DNA of 33,951 nt from Candidatus Halobeggiatoa sp. HSG11. GTDB lineage: Bacteria; Pseudomonadota; Gammaproteobacteria; Beggiatoales; Beggiatoaceae. Position 1 is the stretch's first letter. Each line of letters opens with the position of its first letter. The translations under genes and the position numbers were made by a program. Below, piece after piece: positions 8,212-14,025 of this stretch. The stretch is taken from NCBI GenBank assembly GCA_030378105.1, contig JAUCGL010000036.1, forward strand, positions 1 through 33,951, in the 5' to 3' direction. The notes below the pieces were generated by a model, which saw nothing but the letters and a program-made list of their open reading frames with translations, ran no database searches and was not told the DNA's origin.

Positions 8212-9075
8212 ATGAGCCAATTCTATCAGTATATTTTATTAATGCGGTTAAATCGTCCCATTGGGATTTATCTGTTGCTATGGCCAACTTTATGGGGATT
8301 ATGGATTGCTGGCAATGGTTATCCAGATATACAAGTAACCATAGTATTTGTATTAGGGGTTATTTTAATGCGTTCTGCCGGATGCGTAATTAACGATTAT
8401 GCTGATCGTAATATTGACCCCCATGTCAGCCGTACAAATGATCGTCCATTGGCAGCTAAACGAGTTACCGAATCAGAGGCTTTAATACTATTTGTAGTGT
8501 TATGTTTGACTGCATTTGGTTTAGTTTTGTTAATGAACTTTTTGACGATCATATTATCTATGATAGCCGTGTTCTTAGCTATAACTTACCCATTTATGAA
8601 GCGTTATACTCACTTACCACAAGCATATTTAGGCATGGCTTTTGGCTGGTCAATTCCGATGGCATTTGCAGCTCAAACTGGCACTGTCCCTGTATTAGCA
8701 TGGTGGTTATTTGCAGCTAATATATTGTGGACTGTAGCTTATGACACTTTATATGCGATGGTTGATCGTGAGGATGATTTAGTTATAGGAGTCAAATCAA
8801 CTGCGATTTTATTTGGTAAAGCCGATAAAGTTATAGTTGCCAGTTTACATATTGGAGTTTTAGCAATATTATTTTGGATCGGACAACAACTTCAGTTTAA
8901 TTATTTATATAACTTAGGTTTATTAGGCGGATTGGGTTTAATAATTTATCAACAATGGTTAATAAAGGGTCGTAAACCTACTCAATGTTTACAGGCTTTT
9001 TTAAATAATCATTGGTTTGGTGCGGTTATTTTTATTGGAATAGCTGCTCATTATTATAGCAATTCCTTATTATGA
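8212..9075 (+). CDS. ubiA: 4-hydroxybenzoate polyprenyltransferase
   Basis: Membrane prenyltransferase that attaches the polyprenyl tail to 4-hydroxybenzoate in ubiquinone synthesis. The 287-residue protein has the usual UbiA length and about eight or nine hydrophobic segments. Both Asp-rich Mg-diphosphate binding motifs are present: NDYADRNID at residues 61-69 and [13 protein letters not shown] at 177-189, with the substrate-side LNRPIG near residues 13-18. CAGGTAA precedes the ATG. The LuxO-like gene follows after a 12-base gap, so the two may be co-transcribed, although no functional link is known. Confidence 0.95.
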   Translation: MSQFYQYILLMRLNRPIGIYLLLWPTLWGLWIAGNGYPDIQVTIVFVLGVILMRSAGCVINDYADRNIDPHVSRTNDRPLAAKRVTESEALILFVVLCLTAFGLVLLMNFLTIILSMIAVFLAITYPFMKRYTHLPQAYLGMAFGWSIPMAFAAQTGTVPVLAWWLFAANILWTVAYDTLYAMVDREDDLVIGVKSTAILFGKADKVIVASLHIGVLAILFWIGQQLQFNYLYNLGLLGGLGLIIYQQWLIKGRKPTQCLQAFLNNHWFGAVIFIGIAAHYYSNSLL

Positions 9076-9087
9076 ATAGAGGGTATT

Positions 9088-10467
9088 TTGAAAACACGTT
9101 CTCGTATATTACTTGTTGAGGATTTTATTGAATTTGCAGAGTTATATAAATATTTTTTACGAAAAGAACCAATTGATTTAACACATGTAACCACTGGTTC
9201 AGAAGCTCTTAAAAATATTCAAGAAATATCTCCAGAAGTTATTTTACTTGACCTAACACTTCCAGATATGAATGGCATGGAAATTTTAAAACATGCTCAA
9301 CAACTTAATATAACTGTTATCGTAACTACTTCAAAGAGTTCCATAGATACGGCAGTAGAAGTTATGCGGAATGGAGCTTTTGACTTTTTAGAAAAACCAG
9401 TCAAGCAAAATAGATTAATAGTAACACTACGTAACGCCTTACATTTAAACAGCTTAAACAAGACTGTTGAGTCATTTCAAAAATTTAATCGTAGTAATTA
9501 TTACGATCTAATTGGTACTTCTCCTTTAATGCGAACTGTTTACCAAATGATTGATACAGTGGCAGATACCAAAGCTTCAGTATTTTTAAATGGAGAAAGT
9601 GGTACTGGTAAAGAGCTATGTGCCGCCGCTTTACATAAGCAAAGTCAGCGTCAAGAAAAACCATTTGTTGTGCTTGATTGTGCTGCTATTCCCAAAGAAT
9701 TAATCGAAAGTGAACTATTTGGCCATGTTAAAGGTGCTTTCACTGGTGCAATGAGTGATAGAGAAGGAGCAGCATTATCAGCAGATAGTGGCACTTTGTT
9801 CTTGGATGAAATAGGCGATATGGATTTATCATTACAAACTCGTTTGCTACGTTTTGTACAAACTGGAACCTTTCATAAGGTTGGTAGTGATAAACAAATA
9901 AAAGTGGATGTACGTTTTATATGTGCCACTAATCGGGACCTGCAAGAAGAAATAGAAGCTGGAAGATTTCGAGAAGACCTTTATTATCGTCTTAATGTTA
10001 TTAATATTCATTTACCACCTCTTCGGCAACGTGGTAGTGATATTTTATTATTGGCTCGTTATTTTTTGAGCAAACATTCTAAAGAGGAAAATAGGCAATT
10101 TCATGGATTTACTGATGAAACTGAGCAAATTTTATTGAATTATAACTGGCCGGGTAATGTACGGCAATTACAAAACTACATTTACAAGCTTGTTATTTTG
10201 AGTGAAGAAGATATGCCAGAGATAACAGCCGATATGTTACTACCTTTTTCTGATGATACCGAAGAACATCATTCTGAAGAACAAATCATCCCTATGTCAG
10301 TAGATAATATTCGTCCTTTATGGCAAACTGAGAAAGAAGTTATTGAACAAGCAATTGAACTAACTAATGGCAACATATCGGAAGTAGCAAGGCGTTTAGA
10401 AATAAGTACTCCGACTATTTACCGTAAATTAAAACGTTGGAATAAACAAGTGAAACGTACAATTTAA
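9088..10467 (+). CDS. luxO: LuxO-like sigma54-dependent response regulator
   Basis: A 459-residue transcription activator. The receiver domain has phospho-Asp55 and Lys103. The AAA+ sigma54-interaction domain has Walker A GESGTGKE at 169-176, the GAFTGA sigma54 loop at 216-221 and Walker B GTLFLDE from 235. A Fis-type helix-turn-helix is at about 428-452 (ISEVARRLEIS, TIYRKLKRWN). From memory of Vibrio LuxO, similarity runs through HVKGAFTGA, DREGAA, QTGTFHKVGS, VDVRF, GRFREDLYYRLNVI and the C-terminal PLWQTEKEVIEQAIE, closer than to NtrC or other activators. The start is TTG at 9088, preceded by AGAGGG. No LuxU, LuxQ or Qrr-like RNA is visible, so a quorum-sensing role is not shown. Confidence 0.88.
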   Translation: MKTRSRILLVEDFIEFAELYKYFLRKEPIDLTHVTTGSEALKNIQEISPEVILLDLTLPDMNGMEILKHAQQLNITVIVTTSKSSIDTAVEVMRNGAFDFLEKPVKQNRLIVTLRNALHLNSLNKTVESFQKFNRSNYYDLIGTSPLMRTVYQMIDTVADTKASVFLNGESGTGKELCAAALHKQSQRQEKPFVVLDCAAIPKELIESELFGHVKGAFTGAMSDREGAALSADSGTLFLDEIGDMDLSLQTRLLRFVQTGTFHKVGSDKQIKVDVRFICATNRDLQEEIEAGRFREDLYYRLNVINIHLPPLRQRGSDILLLARYFLSKHSKEENRQFHGFTDETEQILLNYNWPGNVRQLQNYIYKLVILSEEDMPEITADMLLPFSDDTEEHHSEEQIIPMSVDNIRPLWQTEKEVIEQAIELTNGNISEVARRLEISTPTIYRKLKRWNKQVKRTI

Positions 10468-10478
10468 TTACCTCATAA

Positions 10479-10592
10479 CTATAAAACATTAAATTGCTTA
10501 TAAAAACCATTTATTGTTAAAAAAATATTTATAACTAATAAGCATGTAGAAAACAAAATAGTATAAAATACTTGACGTAATTCTTTGTTCAT
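10479..10592 (-). CDS. Possible 37-residue single-span membrane peptide
   Basis: A short reading frame in the gap after the LuxO-like gene, on the opposite strand and convergent with it. The peptide MNKELRQVFY... has one hydrophobic segment (about residues 8-31) and a polar tail. AAAGGAG lies eight bases upstream of the ATG at 10592, a strong ribosome binding site; an in-frame ATG at 10598 is too close to it. Small membrane peptides like this are often missed, but its reality rests only on the site and the hydrophobicity. Confidence 0.4.
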   Translation of the reverse strand: MNKELRQVFYTILFSTCLLVINIFLTINGFYKQFNVL

Positions 10593-10937
10593 AATCATAA
10601 CTCCTTTATTTGTTGAATAATTTTATTAAACAGAATAATTATCCTGTTATTGTATGATTGTTAAAATTTTTTATAATATGATTTGGTAAAAACTGATTAA
10701 CTTAACACAATGCTCACTGTTTTAAGCAATATTGTATCCAATAACTATAACTGATTATTTTATATAAATAAACTTATAAAATTAACAAAAAAGTAGTAGT
10801 TTTTATACATTCAAAATGTTATAGGTGTTATATTTTGTAACTTCAAAATGAAGTGGATTTGATAATTGACGATCACAATTACTCATATGGACTGTTCTTC
10901 ATGGTCAATTTTGGGTAGTCCTGCAATATGTGGTGTT

Positions 10938-10973
10938 AAACCTGCTATGTCTTTGAGACCTAGCAGGTTTTTT
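10938..10973. repeat. Palindromic AGGTTTTGGAAACCT-family repeat, copy 3 (degenerate)
   Basis: AAACCTGCTA and TAGCAGGTTT form a stem around a 13-base loop. It is nested between GGTAGTCCTG (10914-10923) and CAGGACTACC (10994-11003), which are themselves inverted. The rest of the 10600-11144 gap is AT-rich and I see no convincing gene in it. Confidence 0.6.
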
Positions 10974-11144
10974 GGAATCATCACTACTTTATTCAGGACT
11001 ACCTATTCCGGGAATAAGTTCAATTTCTCCGTAGTGTATGGCTTGTAATTCTTGCATAGTTTTTTACCGTTGAAATAAATGTTGAACAGATTTGTTTTTT
11101 GGATATACAAGTAGGTTTGATTGGGATTGTTTTGTTAAAAGAGG

Positions 11145-11516
11145 TTAAACACTTGATGCCGGTGTGTTTTGATTGTATTCCAAACGAGGCCATTGGGAAT
11201 GAGGGAAGGAACTGAAGGGTTTAAATTGCATAATCGGCGAACTTCCATGAAAAAATTGTATCAATAATGAATACCTGAGTTGAGCAATATTTAATGCTTT
11301 ATTTACTACTTTATAGATAATTCTGTGTTCATCATTAATTCTACGAGACCAGTATTCTGATAAATAATATTTTAAGGGTTCTGGTTTACCAATTCCTTCA
11401 AATGGTTGACGTTGAATTTCTTTAATTAATTTGTTGATACGATTTAATATTTTCTTATTGTTTTTTTGCCAATAAATATAATCTTCCCATGCTTGTTCAG
11501 AAAAAATTAATTTCAC
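11145..11516 (-). CDS. yoeB: YoeB-family mRNA interferase toxin with replaced C-terminus
   Basis: Ribosome-dependent RNase toxin of the YoeB/RelE fold. Residues 1-83 follow YoeB closely: the WEDYIYWQ start, GKPEPLK, LSEYWSRRINDEHRIIYKV and IAQLRY. YoeB normally ends RYHY; here the frame continues after RY for about 40 residues. That extension crosses a CRISPR repeat unit at 11219-11253, whose minus-strand translation gives FHGSSPI. The terminal His-Tyr, which matters for YoeB activity, is missing, so the toxin may be weakened or inactive. It overlaps the upstream antitoxin by 4 bases. Confidence 0.85.
   Translation of the reverse strand: MKLIFSEQAWEDYIYWQKNNKKILNRINKLIKEIQRQPFEGIGKPEPLKYYLSEYWSRRINDEHRIIYKVVNKALNIAQLRYSLLIQFFHGSSPIMQFKPFSSFPHSQWPRLEYNQNTPASSV
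11219..11253 (-). repeat. Solitary CRISPR repeat unit, degenerate
   Basis: Matches the array repeats at ATCGGCGAACTTCCATGAAA but has a changed left half (GTTTAAATTGCATA instead of GTTTCAATTGCCTG). It lies inside the 3' end of the YoeB reading frame. It has the same orientation as every other repeat in the window. Confidence 0.85.
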
Positions 11517-11764
11517 TCAATAAGTTCCTTTTCTATACTTTTTCCAGCGTTTAATTCTGCTATAGATTTAAATAAACGTTTAGCATTTTTAGGGCTATGC
11601 AATAGATAAGCAGTCTCTTTTATTGATTGATAGTCTTCTAAAGATAGCATTACAATGGCAGGTTCATTTTTTCGTGTAATAATGACAGGTTCATGATCAT
11701 CACAACTTTGTTGCATTGTTTTTGCTAGATTTTTTTTTGCACGGCTAAATGTAATAGCGTCCAT
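11513..11764 (-). CDS. yefM: YefM-family antitoxin
   Basis: An 83-residue antitoxin of the Phd/YefM family that would bind YoeB and its own promoter. The N-terminal half is the DNA-binding part (MDAITFSRAKKNLAKTMQ, PVIITRKNEPAIVMLSLEDY), and the acidic C-terminal tail is the toxin-binding part. The ATGA overlap with the downstream toxin is normal for this pair. Together with yoeB it occupies the space between two CRISPR repeat units. Confidence 0.92.
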   Translation of the reverse strand: MDAITFSRAKKNLAKTMQQSCDDHEPVIITRKNEPAIVMLSLEDYQSIKETAYLLHSPKNAKRLFKSIAELNAGKSIEKELIE

Positions 11765-11816
11765 GAAGTTTTCCTTATTTAACTTGAAAACGGTAGATTA
11801 TCATATTTGAAGGAAG

Positions 11817-11914
11817 GTTTCAATTGCCTTAAACGAAAAGACCTAGGTTTTGGAAACCTAGCAGGTCTGGTCTTATATACATTCAATTGCCTGATCGGCG
11901 AACTTCCATGAAAT
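11817..11914 (-). repeat. CRISPR repeat remnant + palindromic repeat + complete CRISPR repeat
   Basis: A composite. 11817-11840 is the left half of a CRISPR repeat (GTTTCAATTGCC, then TTAAACGAAAAG). 11839-11868 is a copy of the AGGTTTTGGAAACCT palindrome. 11880-11914 is a near-complete repeat (TTCAATTGCCTGATCGGC ... CTTCCATGAAA). The same composite occurs at 13684-13782. It lies between the YefM/YoeB pair and the RelE gene, four bases from the RelE stop codon. Confidence 0.85.
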
Positions 11915-11917
11915 TTT

Positions 11918-12181
11918 TTAGTGACTCAAATTTTGATAGATATTTTTTCTATGTCCAACACGCAAGATAATTATTTTATCATCATTCAAATCAAAAACTA
12001 TACGATAGTCACCCACCCGAAAACGATATTCACCACATTCAGCATTTGTTAATTTACAAGCATAATGCAAAGGATCATTTTGATAGCGTTCTAACGTTTT
12101 TTTAATGCGTTGTTTAGTTTTCTCATCCAATTTATGAATATCTTTGAATGCTGTATTTGTATAAACAAATTCATATTTCAT
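11918..12181 (-). CDS. relE: RelE/ParE-family toxin
   Basis: An 87-residue toxin of the RelE superfamily. It has the typical pattern: MKYEFVYTNTAFKDIHKL at the start, a helical hairpin, then GEYRFRVGDYRIVFDLND and the C-terminal IILRVGHRKNIY. The basic and Arg-rich C-terminal strand matches mRNA-cleaving RelE-type toxins. Its ATG overlaps the stop of the upstream antitoxin by 4 bases. Its 3' end abuts a CRISPR repeat unit at 11880-11914. Confidence 0.88.
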   Translation of the reverse strand: MKYEFVYTNTAFKDIHKLDEKTKQRIKKTLERYQNDPLHYACKLTNAECGEYRFRVGDYRIVFDLNDDKIIILRVGHRKNIYQNLSH

Positions 12182-12411
12182 ACATTACCAAATACATCAT
12201 TATGCGAATATATTTTATTTTGCTGATAATCAACTCGTGCCTCCTTAATACTTTTAAGATAATTTGGGCTTATGGTAGCAAGTAAGTCTTCAATCAAATT
12301 TTCCTGTTGTTCCTGATCTAAGATTTTAACAGCATTAATAATCTGTTCAGGCGATATTTGTATCAAAATACTTTGATTGGATTGTGAGTTTAAGTGGTTG
12401 TTTGTAATCAT
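12178..12411 (-). CDS. Probable antitoxin partner of the RelE-family toxin
   Basis: A 77-residue protein directly upstream of, and overlapping, the RelE-like toxin. The start at 12411 (MITNNHLN...) was chosen because the upstream in-frame ATG would add 23 hydrophobic residues unlike an antitoxin. The body (ISPEQIINAVKILDQEQQENLIEDLL) is helical and acidic, as in antitoxins of small RelE pairs. The antitoxin call is by position and size. Confidence 0.65.
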   Translation of the reverse strand: MITNNHLNSQSNQSILIQISPEQIINAVKILDQEQQENLIEDLLATISPNYLKSIKEARVDYQQNKIYSHNDVFGNV

Positions 12412-12508
12412 TATTTTAATTAGGATTAAATATTTAAGAGTGGAATTTATTATACCCGTTTTATTGATGAGTTTCAACAATTTTGTAGCATCTATTGATA
12501 TGTATTAT

Positions 12509-12613
12509 GTTTCTAATTGCCTGACCGGCGAACTCCCATGAAAGATTCATGGAAATATTGAATGCAAATCCACGACGAGTTTCAATTGCCTAACAGGCGA
12601 ACTTTCATGAAAG
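12509..12613 (-). CRISPR. Orphan two-repeat CRISPR unit with one spacer
   Basis: Repeats at 12509-12544 (with one extra base, GTTTCTAATTGCC) and 12579-12613 enclose a 34-base spacer (12545-12578). Both match the repeats of the arrays at 13748 and 26734. There is no leader here; the unit lies between the RelE antitoxin gene and the Rpn gene. Confidence 0.85.
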
Positions 12614-12631
12614 AAATTTAACTATACAAAG

Positions 12632-13444
12632 TCATTCTAATTTTTCTATAAATTCAATAGGAAAATCAGTTATTTTAGCTATTGTTTTAATTTCAATACC
12701 TTCTTGCTTCATTTTTTTAGCCAATTCATAACTTATTTCTATTTTTCCTTTCTCCATCCCTTTTTCAATCCCCTTCTCCATCCCTTTCTCCATCCCCTTT
12801 TCCATTCCAATTTCATAGGAAGGCAAATCTTCATATCTTAAAGTGCTTAACATTTCTTGCTCCTTAACTATATCTTTTAAATCTCGATTCGTTGATAGTT
12901 CTTCCAACATCAGCATGTACTTTCTGAATTCTTGGAAATTATCTTTGGTATATTCTTGCAATTTTTCAATTATAAATCCTACTATTTTATGTGGATTTTC
13001 TCCTTTGAAATCACATAATATGGCTAGAACTATTGCATCTGGTGTATCTTGGTCAAGAAAATAGTGACAATTAATTGTTCTCATGTCAATTATAGTGTAA
13101 TTATAATCTAAATTGGCAGTTTTTACATAATTTTTCATCCTTAATTGTTCTTTACCTATATAAATGACGTATTGCTTCACTTGATGTTTTTGGGCTATCT
13201 GATTTATATCTAGTAAATAACGTAACATTCTGTGTGGCATATCGTAGTCATTATTATTTTGAATTTCTAAGTGTAAGATGAACTTGTTATCGACTTTGGC
13301 TACTATGTCGGCACGCCGACTTTCTATCCTTTCAAATTCCATATCTAACAGTTCAATTTGGTATATTTCTAACTTAAGAATGTATTTGGATATGTCTTTT
13401 ATTATGGTTTTGAGTATGTCTTTGGATATGGTGTCTTTTTTCAA
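12632..13444 (-). CDS. Rpn-family PD-(D/E)XK nuclease with MEKG repeats
   Basis: A 270-residue protein of the Rpn/PDDEXK transposase-like family, implicated in recombination and abortive defence. The nuclease core is visible: RRADIVAKV with Asp46, then HLEIQ with Glu60 and Gln62, and YVIYIG. The middle part (DAIVLAILCDF, KYMLMLEELSTNRDL) is the usual helical region. Residues about 213-232 hold five tandem GMEKG-type units, encoded by 12-base repeats; this kind of slippage-prone tract is common in Rpn relatives. It stands alone, bounded by CRISPR repeat units on both sides. Confidence 0.85.
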   Translation of the reverse strand: MKKDTISKDILKTIIKDISKYILKLEIYQIELLDMEFERIESRRADIVAKVDNKFILHLEIQNNNDYDMPHRMLRYLLDINQIAQKHQVKQYVIYIGKEQLRMKNYVKTANLDYNYTIIDMRTINCHYFLDQDTPDAIVLAILCDFKGENPHKIVGFIIEKLQEYTKDNFQEFRKYMLMLEELSTNRDLKDIVKEQEMLSTLRYEDLPSYEIGMEKGMEKGMEKGIEKGMEKGKIEISYELAKKMKQEGIEIKTIAKITDFPIEFIEKLE

Positions 13445-13570
13445 TTCTTAATTATTTGGTATGGTTGGGATTTTTATTATATTTGGGATTGGGGATTTTT
13501 GTCAAGGTGGGGAAGGATTTATTTAAGAAAATAGTGTGAGGATAAGAAAAGTGGTGTTTCAATAAAAATA

Positions 13571-13681
13571 ATGTCAGAATCAGAATTAACAGGATTATAA
13601 GATTTTCAGGATTAAAAACCAAAAATATAATGAATTTATCCTGCAAATCCTTAAATCTTGAAAATCCTGATTCAGAATAAA
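13571..13681. repeat. TCAGAATCAGG-family inverted repeat
   Basis: Left arm starts TGTCAGAATCAGAATT and includes GATTTTCAGGATTAAAA; the right arm, ending near 13680, is its reverse complement (TTGAAAATCCTGATTC). The arms are about 40-45 bases with a short AT-rich centre. The same element appears at 26581-26730, also beside CRISPR repeats, and as half copies at 4336 and 27108. Confidence 0.8.
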
Positions 13682-13683
13682 GA

Positions 13684-13737
13684 TGTTCAATTGCCCAAAC
13701 GAAAAGACCTGCTAGGTTTTGGAAACCTAGCAGGTCT
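13684..13737 (-). repeat. CRISPR repeat remnant carrying a palindromic repeat
   Basis: 13684-13706 is the left half of a CRISPR repeat (TTCAATTGCCCAAACGAAAAG). 13705-13737 is a palindrome, AGACCTGCTAGGTTT to AAACCTAGCAGGTCT. With the complete repeat that follows at 13748 it duplicates the composite at 11817-11914. Confidence 0.85.
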
Positions 13738-13747
13738 GGTCTTAATA

Positions 13748-13853
13748 TATTCAATTGCCTGATCGGCGAACTTCCATGAAAGAGCTTGAGATTTTCGACA
13801 AAGGCAATATGTGACAAAGTTTCAATTGCCTGATCGGCGAACCTTCATGAAAG
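13748..13853 (-). CRISPR. Leader-adjacent CRISPR array 1 (two repeats, one spacer)
   Basis: Repeats of 35 bases at 13748-13782 and 13819-13853 enclose a 36-base spacer (13783-13818). On the plus strand the repeat begins GTTTCAATTGCC and ends CTTCCATGAAAG. The leader lies to the right (13854-13980), so transcription is on the minus strand and the crRNA 5' handle would be AUUGAAAC, the usual type III style tag. The array is very short and lies 3' of the truncated cas6-RT. Confidence 0.92.
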
Positions 13854-13980
13854 TGCGGGTATTTTCCCACTTTTAAAATCAACAACTTATTATATTTACT
13901 TTGTTAAAGAACATAATGCCACTTCATCAACTTATGATTGTAACAAACAAGATTTTATTTGTCAAATATTTATTAGTCTA
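13854..13980 (-). promoter_or_regulatory. CRISPR leader 1 with promoter
   Basis: About 127 bases nearly identical to the leader of array 2 (26984-27108). On the minus strand it contains TTGACA (13965-13960), a 17-base spacer, and TACAAT (13942-13937), a good sigma70 promoter pointing into array 1. It follows the stop codon of cas6-RT after about 45 bases. Confidence 0.85.
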
Positions 13981-14025
13981 ATTCAAACAATTAACCAGAT
14001 AACAAATTAAGGCCAACCAACCTAT

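Noticed and set aside
10866-11048. A 60-codon plus-strand frame
   Set aside because: It spans the palindromic repeat at 10938 and the inverted GGTAGTCCTG sites; there is no ribosome binding site or recognisable feature.
10989-11057. A 22-codon minus-strand frame (MQELQAIHYGEIELIPGIG...)
   Set aside because: It may be the start of a broken gene cut by the repeat at 10938, but it is too short to assign and has no ribosome binding site.
13452-13817. A 121-codon minus-strand frame
   Set aside because: It runs across a CRISPR repeat, a palindromic repeat and the inverted TCAGAATCAGG element. Its peptide starts with FHGSSPIRQL, which is just the translated CRISPR repeat. No ribosome binding site or conserved feature.
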